DNA of 35,230 bases from Bacilli bacterium (GTDB taxonomy: Bacteria; Bacillota_I; Bacilli_A; RFN20; CAG-826): assembly GCA_017626815.1 (NCBI GenBank), contig JAGAHY010000130.1, positions 1 to 35,230 of the forward strand, written 5' to 3'. The notes beneath the pieces were generated by a model. It was not told the origin of the DNA. It made no database searches and saw only the letters and a list, made by a program, of their open reading frames with translations. Both the position numbers and the translations under genes were made by a program. Numbering within the stretch: the stretch's first letter is position 1; each line of letters starts with the position of its first letter. Below, piece by piece: positions 6,959 to 16,571 of this stretch.

Positions 6959-7963
6959 TTATTCTCCTACATAATCGCGGAAGTGTAGGCCGTGGGCCGC
7001 GAGTTTCTCTTTGACTTCCTTGAGCGATTTCTTGCCGAGGTTACGGACTTTCATCATTTCTTCCTCGGTCTTTTGGGTAAGTTCTAACACGGTCGTGATA
7101 CCCGCCCTCTTGAGGCAGTTGTTGGAACGGACGCTGAGGTCGAGTTCCTCGATGAACATGTTCTGGAACTTGTTGTCCTCGGTGCGGACCTCCTCTTTGA
7201 CGAGGCGGATGCCCTGGACTTTTTCTTCAAGCGCGATGAACTGCTGGAAATGGGAGATCAACAGTTGGGCGGCAAGGGCCACAGCTTCGTGGGGCTTGAC
7301 GGAACCATTGGTCGTGACTTCGAGGGTGAGTTCGTCGAACTTGGAGTCATGAAGGACGCGGGTCGGCTCGACGCTATAGGCGACTTTGACGACGGGCGAG
7401 TAGTTGGAGTCGGTGGTGATGACGCCGACGGTATCGATGCGGCGCTCGAGCTTGTTGGTCTCAGCGGTGACATATCCGCGGCCATTGGCGGCGAAGATGG
7501 TCATCACTAAGTGGGCGTCGCTATTGAGGTGGGCGATTTCAAGATCAGGATTGCAGCAGCTCACAAGGGCGGGCAATTCAAGATCGCCAGCCTTGAGGGT
7601 GCAAGGCCCCTTCACATCGACTTCGATGCGCTTGAGGTCCGAGGAATTATCATCGATCTTCAAGACGAGTTCTTTGAGGTTGAGGATGATCGCGGTGACG
7701 TCTTCCTCGACTCCTTTTAACGCGGTGAATTCGTGGCGGGCGCCTTCGATTTGGACGGCGACCACAGAGGCGCCGGGGAGGGCGCTAAGCAACACGCGGC
7801 GGAGGGCATTGCCGAGGGTGATGCCGAATCCTCTTTCCAGAGGAGAAGCAACAATCTTGGCATAGTGCTCGTTTTCGTCATTGACGGCGATGCCGATCTT
7901 CACGGGCTCGAACGGGTTGGGGAGTTTGATCTCTTCGACTTTATTTTCGGCTTTGTTGGCCAT
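6959..7963 (-). CDS. rpoA: DNA-directed RNA polymerase subunit alpha
   Basis: The 334-residue protein has the N-terminal assembly domain (about 1-235; GFGITLGNALRRVLLSALPG near residue 45 is the dimerisation helix), a linker, and the C-terminal domain (about 262-334). The latter has the helix-hairpin-helix motif around LELTQKTEEEMMKVRNLG that contacts UP elements and activators. The dimer nucleates assembly of core polymerase. It sits between rpsK (49-nt gap) and rplQ, the standard bacterial alpha-operon order. AGGAGGAAAATCA precedes the ATG. Confidence 0.98.
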   Translation of the reverse strand: MANKAENKVEEIKLPNPFEPVKIGIAVNDENEHYAKIVASPLERGFGITLGNALRRVLLSALPGASVVAVQIEGARHEFTALKGVEEDVTAIILNLKELVLKIDDNSSDLKRIEVDVKGPCTLKAGDLELPALVSCCNPDLEIAHLNSDAHLVMTIFAANGRGYVTAETNKLERRIDTVGVITTDSNYSPVVKVAYSVEPTRVLHDSKFDELTLEVTTNGSVKPHEAVALAAQLLISHFQQFIALEEKVQGIRLVKEEVRTEDNKFQNMFIEELDLSVRSNNCLKRAGITTVLELTQKTEEEMMKVRNLGKKSLKEVKEKLAAHGLHFRDYVGE

Positions 7964-8012
7964 TGATTTTCCTCCTATTGGTTAGTTATGTTGTAGCGAT
8001 TGTGATTAGAGA

Positions 8013-8411
8013 CTAACCACGGGGGCGCTTCGGCGGGCGGCAACCGTTATGAGGGATCGGAGTGGTATCTTCGATGGACGTGACCTGGAGGCCGACGACG
8101 GTGAGGGCGCGGACGGCAGATTCACGGCCGGCGCCAGGTCCTTTGACCTCGACGTCGACGGTACGGAGACCCTGATCGAATGCAGTTTTGGCAGCGGCTT
8201 CAGCGGCAAGCTGAGCGGCGAAGGGAGTCGATTTCTTCGCGCCTTTGTAACCGAGGGCACCGGCAGAGGACCAGGCGATGACGTTGCCTTGGACATCGGT
8301 GATGGTGACGATGGTGTTGTTGAAGGTCGCGTGGATGTGGGCGACGCCCTTAGTATAAGACCGTTTGATTTTTTTCTTACGGGCGGTCGTGGATTTCTTA
8401 GTGTTAGCCAT
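8013..8411 (-). CDS. rpsK: 30S ribosomal protein S11
   Basis: The 132-residue protein has a Lys-rich N-terminus, [15 protein letters not shown] and the invariant C-terminus [13 protein letters not shown]. It belongs to the platform of the small subunit and binds 16S rRNA near the E site. Start supported by GGAGGTAAGAAATC before the ATG. Spacing to rpsM is 17 nt. Confidence 0.98.
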   Translation of the reverse strand: MANTKKSTTARKKKIKRSYTKGVAHIHATFNNTIVTITDVQGNVIAWSSAGALGYKGAKKSTPFAAQLAAEAAAKTAFDQGLRTVDVEVKGPGAGRESAVRALTVVGLQVTSIEDTTPIPHNGCRPPKRPRG

Positions 8412-8428
8412 GATTTCTTACCTCCGTA

Positions 8429-8803
8429 TTACTTACCGGCCTCTTTCTTGTTGGCGATGGTCTTCCTCTTACCTTTGCGGGTACGGGCGTTGGTACGGGT
8501 CCTTTGACCGCGGACGGGAAGGCCTTTTTTGTGACGGATGCCACGATAGCAGCCAATTTCGGTAAGGCGTTTGATGTTGAGGGCGACTTCGCGGCGGAGG
8601 TCACCTTCCGTGTGATATTTGGCGACTTCACCACGAAGAGCGGTCAATTGCTCATCGGTGAGGTCTTTGGTGCGAATGTCTTCGCTGACGTTGACGGCGG
8701 CGCAGATTTTCTTCGCCGTGGTGTCGCCGATTCCGTAGATGTAAGTGAGGGAAACGACGATGCGCTTTTCATTGGGGATATCTACCCCGACAATACGTGC
8801 CAT
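8429..8803 (-). CDS. rpsM: 30S ribosomal protein S13
   Basis: The 124-residue protein has the N-terminal [12 protein letters not shown], a helix-two-turn-helix fold and the C-terminal basic tail with [18 protein letters not shown]. It contacts the P-site tRNA and L5 in the subunit bridge. It lies between rpmJ and rpsK in the usual order; AGAAAGGA precedes the ATG. Confidence 0.98.
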   Translation of the reverse strand: MARIVGVDIPNEKRIVVSLTYIYGIGDTTAKKICAAVNVSEDIRTKDLTDEQLTALRGEVAKYHTEGDLRREVALNIKRLTEIGCYRGIRHKKGLPVRGQRTRTNARTRKGKRKTIANKKEAGK

Positions 8804-8825
8804 TTTCTAGCAATCCTTTCTCAGC

Positions 8826-8939
8826 TCAACCCTGACGCTGTTTGTGCTTGGGGTTGGAGCAGATAACCATTAGCTTACCGTGACGGCGGATAACCCTGCA
8901 CTTGTCACAGATCGGCTTGACAGACGGTCTGACTTTCAT
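8826..8939 (-). CDS. rpmJ: 50S ribosomal protein L36
   Basis: A 37-residue protein encoded in the gap between infA and rpsM. It begins [19 protein letters not shown] and ends in KHKQRQG. Cys11, Cys14, Cys27 and His32 make the zinc-ribbon form of L36. AGGAG lies 8-9 nt before the ATG. Length and neighbours are typical. Confidence 0.97.
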   Translation of the reverse strand: MKVRPSVKPICDKCRVIRRHGKLMVICSNPKHKQRQG

Positions 8940-8971
8940 TGTTTTTGCTCCTAATTCTTGTGGTGGTATCT

Positions 8972-9196
8972 TCAGTTGCGATACCTGAACGTAATGCGCC
9001 CACGTGTTAAATCGTAAGGTGAGAATTGGACGGTGACCCGATCACCGGGGAGAATCCGAATGAAGTTCATGCGGATTTTACCCGAAACGCAGGCTTGGAC
9101 CACGGCTCCATTATTGGCGAGCTTCACCTTGAAGTTGGCGTTGGGTAGACATTCCAACACCGTCGCCTCGACTTCGATGCAGTCTTCTTTGCTCAA
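8972..9196 (-). CDS. infA: Translation initiation factor IF-1
   Basis: The 74-residue protein has an S1/OB fold with the IF-1 signature: an [16 protein letters not shown] strand, [16 protein letters not shown] and a [11 protein letters not shown]-terminus. It occupies the A site of the 30S subunit during initiation. It lies between map (16-nt gap) and rpmJ, the common Bacillota order. Confidence 0.97.
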   Translation of the reverse strand: MSKEDCIEVEATVLECLPNANFKVKLANNGAVVQACVSGKIRMNFIRILPGDRVTVQFSPYDLTRGRITFRYRN

Positions 9197-9212
9197 GTTG
9201 ACCCCTTTCCGC

Positions 9213-9965
9213 TCAAGAGAGCTTTGTCAATATCTCGCATCCATCCTTGGTGACGACCAACGTGTTTTCGTAATGGCTGGTGAGCTTGCCGTCTTTGGCA
9301 AGGACGGTCCAACCATCGGGAAGAACGCGAACATTTGGCTTTCCTTCGAGAATCATGGGTTCGACGCAGATGGTCATGCCTTCCCGCAGCACCGGTCCCC
9401 TACCGGGGGTTCCGTAGCATGGGATGGCCGGATCTTCGTGCATTTCCCGCCCGATTCCGTGTCCCGTGTATTCCCTCGGGACGGAGCAGCCATACTTTTT
9501 GGCGGTCTCTTCAATGGCGTGGGAGATATCTCCGACGTAGGCCCCTGGTTTTACCAGGGACATAGCATTATAGAAGCATTCTTCGGCGATGGCTATCATT
9601 CTTTTTTGCCTTTCGCCAACAATGCCGACCGGATAGGTCCTCGCGGCGTCCCCGCAGTAGCCATTTTTCTTGGCGACTAAGTCGAGGGTGATGATGTCCC
9701 CATCCCGCAGAATCTTCTTCGTGGAGGGGATGCCATGGAGGATGCAATCGTTGACCGATGCGCAGACAGAGCCCGGATAGCCATAGTAGCCAAGCTCGCC
9801 GGGGTAGGCCCCTTCCCTGCGCACGATTTCGTCGATTTTGTCGTTTAACGCTTTGGTGGAGACGCCAGGAACGACATATTCCCGAATCTCCTCAAGCGCC
9901 ACCGCGACGACGCGGGAAGCCTCGGCGATGAGGCTAATTTCCCGCGGCGACTTAACGATGATCAT
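9213..9965 (-). CDS. map: Methionine aminopeptidase, type Ia
   Basis: The 250-residue enzyme removes the N-terminal Met from new proteins. The five metal ligands of the pita-bread fold are all visible: Asp95 (ITLDLV), Asp106 (CGDAART), His169 (TGHGIG), Glu202 (CVEPM) and Glu233 (HYENT), with His77 (LHGIP) for substrate. It lacks the N-terminal zinc extension of longer forms. Its ATG overlaps the adk stop by 4 nt (ATGA), so the pair is translationally coupled. Confidence 0.97.
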   Translation of the reverse strand: MIIVKSPREISLIAEASRVVAVALEEIREYVVPGVSTKALNDKIDEIVRREGAYPGELGYYGYPGSVCASVNDCILHGIPSTKKILRDGDIITLDLVAKKNGYCGDAARTYPVGIVGERQKRMIAIAEECFYNAMSLVKPGAYVGDISHAIEETAKKYGCSVPREYTGHGIGREMHEDPAIPCYGTPGRGPVLREGMTICVEPMILEGKPNVRVLPDGWTVLAKDGKLTSHYENTLVVTKDGCEILTKLS

Positions 9966-10615
9966 TGGTTGGCCTTCAATAGCTCCGAGATTTCCGCGGA
10001 GACTTTCTCTAAACCGATCATGCCATCGAAATGGTGGTATAGACCCTCCGCTTTGTAGAAGTCCACCAGCGGAGCGGTTTGTGCGTAGTAGTTATCCAGA
10101 CGGATTTTGAACGACTCTGGATTGTCGTCTTTGCGTTGGATGAGCTCGGCGCCGCAACGGTCGCAGATGCCCTCTTTCGCGGGTTTCATGGTGTTGACGT
10201 TATAAGAAGCGCCGCACTTGGGGCAGACTCTGCGGCCCGCAATGCGTTCCATGAGGACCTCATCGGGGACGGTGATGTCGACGACGAGATTGACCGCGCG
10301 CCCGATTTCCGGACCCATGGTCTTTAAAGCCTCAGCCTGGGCGATGGTGCGCGGGAAGCCATCGAGGAGATAGCCCTTGGCGCAGTCATCCTGGCTAAGG
10401 CGCGAACGCACCAAGTCGATGGTGAGTTCGTCGGGGACAAGGTCACCGCGCTCGATGATGGCTTTCGCCTTCAAGCCGAGCTCGGTTCCCTTGGAAATGT
10501 TTTCGCGGAAGATATCGCCCGTGGAAATGTGCGGGAGGTTGAATTCATCGATGATGCGGGTCGCTTGGGTGCCTTTGCCGGCTCCCGGGGGACCCATGAG
10601 AATGATGTTAAGCAT
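9962..10615 (-). CDS. adk: Adenylate kinase with zinc-binding lid
   Basis: The 217-residue enzyme interconverts ATP + AMP and 2 ADP. The P-loop is GPPGAGKGT (about 8-16), the AMP-site segment is STGDIFRENI (31-40) and GFPRT is at 86-90. The LID domain carries Cys131, Cys134, Cys151 and Cys154, a four-Cys zinc site typical of Gram-positive enzymes. Its ATG overlaps the secY stop by one base (TAATG), and its end overlaps map. Confidence 0.97.
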   Translation of the reverse strand: MLNIILMGPPGAGKGTQATRIIDEFNLPHISTGDIFRENISKGTELGLKAKAIIERGDLVPDELTIDLVRSRLSQDDCAKGYLLDGFPRTIAQAEALKTMGPEIGRAVNLVVDITVPDEVLMERIAGRRVCPKCGASYNVNTMKPAKEGICDRCGAELIQRKDDNPESFKIRLDNYYAQTAPLVDFYKAEGLYHHFDGMIGLEKVSAEISELLKANQ

Positions 10616-11982
10616 TACATGCCTCCTTGTACTTCTTCGAACGATTTACCGGCGAGCAAGCCGTCGATCTGCGAGTTAAGCTCGATACAGACGCCGACGA
10701 CGATGATCATGCCCGTGCCGCCGATGGCGAGGCTAGAATCCGCACCGAACACGCCCGAAAGCGTGAGGATGATGGGGATAGCCGCGATGGTGGCGAGGGC
10801 GAATGCGCCGATGAAGGTGACGCGGTTGAGCACCTTGCGGACATAACGTTCGGTCTCTTTGCCAGGGCGGATGCCCGGGATATAGGAACCGTTCTTTTGG
10901 AAGTTGTCCGCCATGTTCTCCGGATCCATTTGCATCTCGGAGTAGAAGAAGGTGAACGCCACGATCAATACGATGTAGATGAGTAGACCCCACGGCATAT
11001 ACCACGTGCTTCCGTTGACGCCTGGCATGGGGAACATCTCACTGTAGGAGAAGATCTTGAGCCATTGGGCGTTCCCGGCGTCGGCGCTGATGAAACTGGC
11101 GATGACGCTCGGGGCCATCAGGATGGACGAGGCGAAGATGACGGGGATAACACCGGCGGAGTTGACCTTGATGGGCAAGAACGAAGCCTTGGCCATGGAG
11201 GCGCTTTGTCCGCCTTTCCCGGCGTGTTGGACGGGGATTTTGCGTCTGGCGAGCTCGAAGAAGACGACGCCAGATACAATGAGGAGCAAGGCAAGGATGT
11301 AGAGGACGAATTGGAAGGAGCCCTTGATGACCGCTTGGTCACCATGGCCCACATTCACCATCACCCACTTCTGCCAAGCGGTGCTGATTTGGATGGGGAG
11401 GGAACGGACACATCCGGCGAAGATGATGACAGAGATACCGTTTCCTAAGCCTTTTTCCGTGATTTGGTCGCCGAGCCAGAGCGAGAGCATCGTTCCAGCC
11501 AGCAATACCGTGACGATGTAGGCGTAGGACCAGAAACTCCCCTGCATGGAGGAGTCGATGAATCCGATGTAATCGGAATTCTCCATCGTCTTGATGATGC
11601 CATAGCCTTGAACCGCGCCTAGTAAGAGGCACAAGTACCTCGTCGACATCTCGATCTTCTTGCGGCCGTATTGACCTTGTTTGGATAGTTCGGTCAGGGC
11701 CGGTAAGACATCTTTAGACAGAAGTTCGACGATAATCTGGGCGGTAATGTAAGGCGACACGCCTAGCGCGAAGACGGAGAAGTTCGATAACGCTCCGCCT
11801 CCTAAAAGGTCCATTAGGGCAAGCGCGTTGCCCGAATTCATGGCATCGGCTAAGCCGCTTTTGGGTTGCACGAGAGGCACCGTGATGGCCGCCCCAATCC
11901 TGACGACGAAGAGAATCATGATCGTAAAGAAGATACGACCCACGATTTCCTTGTTTTTGAAGATTGAGACGAATTTGCGCAT
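10615..11982 (-). CDS. secY: Protein translocase subunit SecY
   Basis: The 455-residue integral membrane protein forms the channel of the SecYEG translocon. About ten hydrophobic helices are seen, with the plug-region segment GGALSNFSVFALGVSPYITAQI in helix 2 and the cytosolic loop NPENMADNF-like PENMADNFQKNGSYIPGIRPG. It is slightly longer than the Bacillus subtilis protein (about 430). The start overlaps the rplO stop (TGATG). Being inside the r-protein operon ties translocon supply to ribosome supply. Confidence 0.97.
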   Translation of the reverse strand: MRKFVSIFKNKEIVGRIFFTIMILFVVRIGAAITVPLVQPKSGLADAMNSGNALALMDLLGGGALSNFSVFALGVSPYITAQIIVELLSKDVLPALTELSKQGQYGRKKIEMSTRYLCLLLGAVQGYGIIKTMENSDYIGFIDSSMQGSFWSYAYIVTVLLAGTMLSLWLGDQITEKGLGNGISVIIFAGCVRSLPIQISTAWQKWVMVNVGHGDQAVIKGSFQFVLYILALLLIVSGVVFFELARRKIPVQHAGKGGQSASMAKASFLPIKVNSAGVIPVIFASSILMAPSVIASFISADAGNAQWLKIFSYSEMFPMPGVNGSTWYMPWGLLIYIVLIVAFTFFYSEMQMDPENMADNFQKNGSYIPGIRPGKETERYVRKVLNRVTFIGAFALATIAAIPIILTLSGVFGADSSLAIGGTGMIIVVGVCIELNSQIDGLLAGKSFEEVQGGM

Positions 11983-12431
11983 CAGAGTACCTTCGCTTCA
12001 CCACCGAGGGCTTCGATCGCTTCTTTGGCTTTGGCGGAGAACGCCTTGGCCTCGACGACGAGTTTCCTCTCTAAGGTGCCTTTCCCAAGGACTTTCAAAC
12101 CGTCGAATTCCTCTTTGATGAGGCCTTTCTCGATGAGGAGAGCGGCATTGACGGTCGTTCCGTCCTCGAAGCGATTAAGGCGGTCGAGGTTAACGATAGC
12201 GTAAATGGTCTTGCGACCTTTGTGGGTTTTGCGAACGCCGAACTTCGGGAGACGGCGGGCAATGGGGGTCTGACCACCTTCGAAGCCGTTGGCTTTGGTG
12301 TGGGCGTGGGCACCCTGGCCCTTCATACCCTTACCGGCGGTCTTGCCGTTTCCGGTGCCACGGCCCCTACCCTTGCGGAAGGAGTCGGTGCGGGAACCGG
12401 CGACGTTTTGTAACGTGGAGAGAGAGGACAT
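11982..12431 (-). CDS. rplO: 50S ribosomal protein L15
   Basis: The 149-residue protein has the Gly/Arg-rich N-terminal arm ([19 protein letters not shown]), a [12 protein letters not shown] segment and the C-terminal globular part. It starts 2 nt after the rpsE stop. The gene for L30 (rpmD), which normally lies between S5 and L15, has no room here. Confidence 0.97.
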   Translation of the reverse strand: MSSLSTLQNVAGSRTDSFRKGRGRGTGNGKTAGKGMKGQGAHAHTKANGFEGGQTPIARRLPKFGVRKTHKGRKTIYAIVNLDRLNRFEDGTTVNAALLIEKGLIKEEFDGLKVLGKGTLERKLVVEAKAFSAKAKEAIEALGGEAKVL

Positions 12432-12433
12432 AA

Positions 12434-13135
12434 TTATTTATCTCCTTTCGGGGCCACGGGGGCCTTGTTGGCCTTGCGGGCGCGGATTTCCTCTTCGGTC
12501 TTCTTGCCGCGAAGGACCATGATCTTGTCATAGGACTTCAAGGCGCGGAGGCCAGCGTCGGTGGCGCGGATGACGTTGATCGGGGCGCGGGAGCCGTAGA
12601 CCTTGGAGACGACGTTCTTGACGCCGGCTAATTCAAGGATGGCACGGACCGGGCCACCGGCGACGACGCCAGTGCCAGGGTTGGACGGTTTGAGGACGAC
12701 TTTGGTGGAGCCGAATTTGCCTTCGACGTCGTGGGCGAGAGTGTCGCCTTTGACGATGTCGATCTTGTACATGCTCTTGCGAGCTTTCTCAAGGGCTTTC
12801 TTGATGGCATCGGGGACCTCACCGGATTTGGCGAGGGCGTAGCCATAGGAGCCTTTGCCATCGCCGACGACGGCGAGGGCGGAGAAGCGCACGTGCTTAC
12901 CACCTTGGACGGTCTTGGAGACGCGGTTGATGGCGACTACCCTTTCGAGGAGGTCATCGCCTTCGCGGCGGAATCCGCCACGTCCGCCACGTCTTTCGGA
13001 GGGGCGGCCGCGATGGGAACCGTCTTTGCGATCACCCGGGCGGGGTGCGCTGGCGGAACCATGGGGCTCATAGCCGCGGTTTTCAGCAGGTTTTTCTTCC
13101 GCGACGGGCGCGGTAACTTTGTTTTCTTCTTCCAT
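12434..13135 (-). CDS. rpsE: 30S ribosomal protein S5 with long N-terminal extension
   Basis: The 233-residue protein is much longer than the usual ~165. The S5 core begins near residue 62 ([19 protein letters not shown]), with the double-stranded RNA-binding fold and the ribosomal S5 C-terminal domain. The first ~60 residues form an acidic-then-basic low-complexity arm rich in Glu, Pro, Gly and Arg ([11 protein letters not shown]). GGAG 7 nt before the ATG supports the extended start. S5 lines the mRNA entry channel and affects decoding accuracy. Confidence 0.95.
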   Translation of the reverse strand: MEEENKVTAPVAEEKPAENRGYEPHGSASAPRPGDRKDGSHRGRPSERRGGRGGFRREGDDLLERVVAINRVSKTVQGGKHVRFSALAVVGDGKGSYGYALAKSGEVPDAIKKALEKARKSMYKIDIVKGDTLAHDVEGKFGSTKVVLKPSNPGTGVVAGGPVRAILELAGVKNVVSKVYGSRAPINVIRATDAGLRALKSYDKIMVLRGKKTEEEIRARKANKAPVAPKGDK

Positions 13136-13146
13136 GGCTATTCTCC

Positions 13147-13503
13147 TTAGAACTTGAGTCCGCCTTCCCTAGCGGCATCCGCTAACGCGGCGACGCGGCC
13201 GTGATAGAGGTAGCCACCACGGTCGAAGGCAACGACTTCGATGCCTTTGGCGAGGGCTCTTTTGGCAAGCTCGGCGCCGACTTTGGCAGCAGCTTCGCAG
13301 TTGGAGCCATTGGCGAGCTTGAGTTGGACGGACGAGCAGGAGACCAACGTGGCACCCTTGGTGTCATCGATGATCTGAGCTTCGATATGCTTGTTGGAAC
13401 GGAAGACGCAGAGGCGGGGCTTTTCGGCCGTGCCGGAGATCTTGGCGCGAACGCGGAGGTGCTTGCGGGCACGGACGACGTTCTTAGATGTCTTTTCGAT
13501 CAT
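13147..13503 (-). CDS. rplR: 50S ribosomal protein L18
   Basis: The 118-residue protein has the 5S-rRNA-binding core [17 protein letters not shown], a [26 protein letters not shown] block and a typical EGGLKF end. With L5 it forms the 5S rRNP of the central protuberance. Lies between rplF and rpsE with short gaps. Confidence 0.97.
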   Translation of the reverse strand: MIEKTSKNVVRARKHLRVRAKISGTAEKPRLCVFRSNKHIEAQIIDDTKGATLVSCSSVQLKLANGSNCEAAAKVGAELAKRALAKGIEVVAFDRGGYLYHGRVAALADAAREGGLKF

Positions 13504-13519
13504 GGTTTATCCCCTCCTA

Positions 13520-14068
13520 TTACTTCTTGCCGCCGGTGGCACGCTTACCTTCTTTGAGGGTGACGTGTTCACCTTTGTAGCGGACGCCTTTGCCACCGTA
13601 GGGCTCAGGACGCTTGGTGTCGTGGATGAGCGCGGCGGTTTGGCCGACTTTCTGTTTGTCGATACCCTCGACCACGATGTGGGTATCGTCGGTGGCGGAG
13701 ATTTTCACGCCGTCGACCGGTGCGATGACGACTTCGTGGGAGTAGCCGACATTGAGCACGATGGAGGTTCCTCTCATGGAGCAACGATAACCGATGCCCT
13801 GGATTTCGAGTTCCTTCTTGAATCCTTCGTGAACGCCTTTGATGGCATTGGCGAGGTTGGCTCTTACAGTACCGTGTTGCGCGACGGAAGCGGGGTTGTC
13901 GTTAGCGCGGGCAACATGGGCGACGCCGGCATCCACAGAGACGCTTATGCAGCTGGGATAAGTCACATTTAATTCGCCTTTGGGGCCTTTGACGTCGATG
14001 ACGCCTTCCTTGATTTCCAAGGTGACGCCTTCAGGAAGAACCACGGGTTTGAGTCCGATGCGAGACAT
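13520..14068 (-). CDS. rplF: 50S ribosomal protein L6
   Basis: The 182-residue protein consists of two similar L6 domains. It begins MSRIGLKPVVLPEGV, and the signature PEPYGGKGVRYKGE lies near the C-terminus. It sits near the sarcin-ricin loop and the factor-binding site. Ribosome site AAGGAAG precedes the ATG. Confidence 0.97.
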   Translation of the reverse strand: MSRIGLKPVVLPEGVTLEIKEGVIDVKGPKGELNVTYPSCISVSVDAGVAHVARANDNPASVAQHGTVRANLANAIKGVHEGFKKELEIQGIGYRCSMRGTSIVLNVGYSHEVVIAPVDGVKISATDDTHIVVEGIDKQKVGQTAALIHDTKRPEPYGGKGVRYKGEHVTLKEGKRATGGKK

Positions 14069-14089
14069 ATTGTTTTCTTCCTTTCTTGA

Positions 14090-14485
14090 TTACCAGACGT
14101 AGGCGAGGATTTCGCCGCCGACGTTGGCTTTTCTAGCTTCTTTATCGGTGAGCAAGCCGTTGGGGGTGCTCACGATGGCGATTCCTAAGCCCTTGAGGAC
14201 GCTAGGGATCTTATCGGCTTGAGCGTAGACGCGAAGACCGGGTTTGGAGACGCGCTTCAAGTTGGTGATGACGCGCTCGCCGGAGTTGGAATACTTCAAG
14301 ACGATGGTGAGGGTCTTCTTGCCCTTCTCCTCGGAGACCGAGAAGTCGTTGACGAAGCCTTCTTTTTTGAGGATTTCCGCAATGCCGACCTTGATGGAAG
14401 AAGAAGGCATGGAGACTTCTTCGTAGCGTAACGCGTTGGCGTTGCGGATGCGGGTGAGCATATCTGCGATGGGATCTGCGTTCAT
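14090..14485 (-). CDS. rpsH: 30S ribosomal protein S8
   Basis: The 131-residue protein has [13 protein letters not shown] at the N-terminus and the C-terminal signature [22 protein letters not shown]. It binds the central domain of 16S rRNA. In enteric bacteria S8 represses the spc operon; whether it does so here cannot be seen. Confidence 0.97.
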   Translation of the reverse strand: MNADPIADMLTRIRNANALRYEEVSMPSSSIKVGIAEILKKEGFVNDFSVSEEKGKKTLTIVLKYSNSGERVITNLKRVSKPGLRVYAQADKIPSVLKGLGIAIVSTPNGLLTDKEARKANVGGEILAYVW

Positions 14486-14500
14486 GACTTTCTCCTTTCT

Positions 14501-14686
14501 TTACCAAGAGGCCTTTTTCATGCCAGGGATCTCACCTTTGTAGGCGAGTTCACGGAGGCAGATGCGGCACAGACCGAATTTACGGATGACGCCGTGGGGA
14601 CGTCCGCAGCGCGAGCAGCGGGTGTATTCACGGACGGCGAATTTCTGTTTGCGTTGAGCTTTTGCAATTAAACTTTTCTTAGCCAT
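14501..14686 (-). CDS. rpsN: 30S ribosomal protein S14, short zinc-binding type
   Basis: The 61-residue protein has Cys24, Cys27, Cys40 and Cys43 (two CxxC pairs: CSRC and CRIC), the zinc form found in most Bacillota, and the C-terminal [12 protein letters not shown]. The ATG at 14686 is preferred over an in-frame GTG at 14695 because AAGGAG lies 8 nt before it. Only 12 nt separate it from rplE. Confidence 0.97.
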   Translation of the reverse strand: MAKKSLIAKAQRKQKFAVREYTRCSRCGRPHGVIRKFGLCRICLRELAYKGEIPGMKKASW

Positions 14687-14698
14687 TGTCGTCACTCC

Positions 14699-15316
14699 TT
14701 ATTTGCGGAAGGGCATGCCGAGCTTCTCAAGCAAGGCGGCCGCTTCTTTGTCGGATTTCGCAGTCGTGACGAGGACGATGTCCATGCCACGGATCTTGGA
14801 GACCTTATCGTAGTCGATTTCGGGGAAGATCAATTGTTCCTTGACGCCGAGGGTGTAGTTGCCGTGGCCGTCGAAGGAATTGCGGGAGATGCCGCGGAAG
14901 TCACGGACGCGGGGAAGGGCGATGGAGATGAGCTTATCGAGGAACTCATACATGCGCTGGCCACGAAGGGTGACTTTGCAGCCGATCTGCTGGCCTTCGC
15001 GAAGTTTGAAGGCAGCGATGGACTTTTTGGCTTTGGTGATGACGGGCTTTTGGCCGGAGAGGATGGTGAGGTCATTGACCGCGTCATCGAGGGCTTTGGA
15101 GTTGCTGGTCGCGTCGCCGACGCCCATGTTGATGACGATCTTCTCGAGCTTCGGAGCCATCATGACGGTGGAGTAGCCGAATTCTTTCACGAGCTCAGGG
15201 ACGACTTCGGAGCGATATTTGGCTTCGAGGCGGTTCTTGGGCTGCGGGGAGACGAAGGAGCTCTCCTTCTTTTCGGGGGCCGCCTTGGCGGTCGTTTTCT
15301 TTTTGGTTTCTGCCAT
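14699..15316 (-). CDS. rplE: 50S ribosomal protein L5 with N-terminal extension
   Basis: The 205-residue protein exceeds the usual ~180 because of a Lys/Ala/Glu-rich N-terminal arm of about 26 residues. The L5 core begins near [18 protein letters not shown]. The family block [11 protein letters not shown] and the [17 protein letters not shown] block are intact. L5 binds 5S rRNA and contacts P-site tRNA and S13. GGAG before the ATG supports the extended start. Confidence 0.96.
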   Translation of the reverse strand: MAETKKKTTAKAAPEKKESSFVSPQPKNRLEAKYRSEVVPELVKEFGYSTVMMAPKLEKIVINMGVGDATSNSKALDDAVNDLTILSGQKPVITKAKKSIAAFKLREGQQIGCKVTLRGQRMYEFLDKLISIALPRVRDFRGISRNSFDGHGNYTLGVKEQLIFPEIDYDKVSKIRGMDIVLVTTAKSDKEAAALLEKLGMPFRK

Positions 15317-15330
15317 GGGGACTCCTTTCT

Positions 15331-15636
15331 TTAGTCGAGGCTCTCGCCGGACTTGGCGAGGCGGACTTTCTTACCCTTGACCACGCCATAGTGGACGCGG
15401 GTGGGCTTTTTGGTTTTGGGATCGAGTAACGCGACGTTGCTCGCATCGATGGGGACATAGATGTCCACGACCGAACCCTCAGGAACGTTCTGGGTGGGTT
15501 TGCGGTGTTTCTTGTGGACGTTGACGCCTTCCACGACGACTTTGTTGAGTTTGGGGTAGACGCGCTGGACGATGCCCTCTTTGCCTTTGTCGGCACCGGA
15601 GATCACGCGGACCTTATCACCTTTTTTGATAACCAT
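15331..15636 (-). CDS. rplX: 50S ribosomal protein L24
   Basis: The 101-residue protein has a KOW motif at the N-terminus ([18 protein letters not shown]) and the [11 protein letters not shown] segment. It is one of the two assembly initiators of the large subunit. Lies between rplN and rplE in the usual order. Confidence 0.97.
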   Translation of the reverse strand: MVIKKGDKVRVISGADKGKEGIVQRVYPKLNKVVVEGVNVHKKHRKPTQNVPEGSVVDIYVPIDASNVALLDPKTKKPTRVHYGVVKGKKVRLAKSGESLD

Positions 15637-15656
15637 AGTTCTAGTGTCTCCTTTCT

Positions 15657-16025
15657 TTATAAGACTTCGACGGCGAGGGAGACGATTTTCATGTATCCCT
15701 TGTCGCGGAGTTCGCGGGCAACCGGCCCGAAGACGCGGGTGCCGATGGGGTTGCCATCATTGTCGATGAGGACGACGGCGTTGTCGTCGAAGGCGATGGT
15801 CGAACCGTCCTTGCGCTGAAGCGGATGCTTGACGCGGACGATGACGGCTTTGACAACGTCGGACTTTTTGATCTTGGCGTTAGGGATCGCATCCTTAACG
15901 GCGCAGAGGATCACATCCCCGATTCCCGAGGATTTGCGGTGGCTGCCGCCATAAAGGCGGAAGGCACGGACCGATTTGGCGCCGGAGTTATCGGCAACCA
16001 CGAGATTGGTTTCGGTTTGGATCAT
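15657..16025 (-). CDS. rplN: 50S ribosomal protein L14
   Basis: The 122-residue protein is the expected length. It starts [17 protein letters not shown], and the signature [13 protein letters not shown] is followed by NAVVLID and [13 protein letters not shown]. It takes part in intersubunit bridges and binds the silencing factor RsfS in other bacteria. Its ATG overlaps the rpsQ stop (TAATG). Confidence 0.98.
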   Translation of the reverse strand: MIQTETNLVVADNSGAKSVRAFRLYGGSHRKSSGIGDVILCAVKDAIPNAKIKKSDVVKAVIVRVKHPLQRKDGSTIAFDDNAVVLIDNDGNPIGTRVFGPVARELRDKGYMKIVSLAVEVL

Positions 16026-16354
16026 TATTCGGCCTCCTTCTGCTCAGTGACGCCTTCGCTTTGTTCGAGTTTTTCCTCGACCGCGGCGGCAGTCTCTTCG
16101 GCAAGGGCTTTCTTATCCACGCTGACGAGGCGGAAGCGTTTCAGCTTCGACATCGGGCGGCAGGCCATGATGGTGACGACGTCGCCGAGGCCGGCTTCGC
16201 CTTTCTCATCATGGGCATAGTATTTCTTGGAATAGCCGACACGCTTGACGTAGAGGGGGTCATTGCGCTCGGTGGAAACGGTGACGACGATGGTCTTGGC
16301 CATCTTCACGGAAGTGACGACGCCTTGGATCGCGATACGATGATTTCTTTCCAT
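16025..16354 (-). CDS. rpsQ: 30S ribosomal protein S17 with acidic C-terminal tail
   Basis: The 109-residue protein has an S17 core (OB fold; [16 protein letters not shown], then [21 protein letters not shown]) ending near residue 83. A Glu/Ala/Gln-rich tail of about 25 residues follows; the family is usually ~85 residues. It is a primary 16S-binding protein. Stop overlaps the rplN start. Confidence 0.96.
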   Translation of the reverse strand: MERNHRIAIQGVVTSVKMAKTIVVTVSTERNDPLYVKRVGYSKKYYAHDEKGEAGLGDVVTIMACRPMSKLKRFRLVSVDKKALAEETAAAVEEKLEQSEGVTEQKEAE

Positions 16355-16368
16355 TGCATGTTCCTCCT

Positions 16369-16569
16369 TTACTTGGTGATGCCGAGCTCACGTTGGCGCT
16401 TGACGGTTTCGGCTTTGGCGAGGGTCTTGCGGAGATTGCGCATTTCCTCACCATGCTCGAGCTGCCCTACCGCTTTCTTGCGGCGGAGTTCGAACAAGTT
16501 TTGTTTGAGCTCGTAGATTTTCTCGTCGAGCTCGGCGGGGGTGAGTTCACGAAGTTCGTTGACGTTCAT
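16369..16569 (-). CDS. rpmC: 50S ribosomal protein L29
   Basis: The 66-residue protein has the two-helix hairpin: LRELTPAELDEKIYELKQ, then LFELRRKKAVGQLEH and the signature RNLRKTLAKAETVKRQRE. It lies at the tunnel exit next to L23. It starts 2 nt after the rplP stop. Confidence 0.97.
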   Translation of the reverse strand: MNVNELRELTPAELDEKIYELKQNLFELRRKKAVGQLEHGEEMRNLRKTLAKAETVKRQRELGITK

Positions 16570-16571
16570 GG

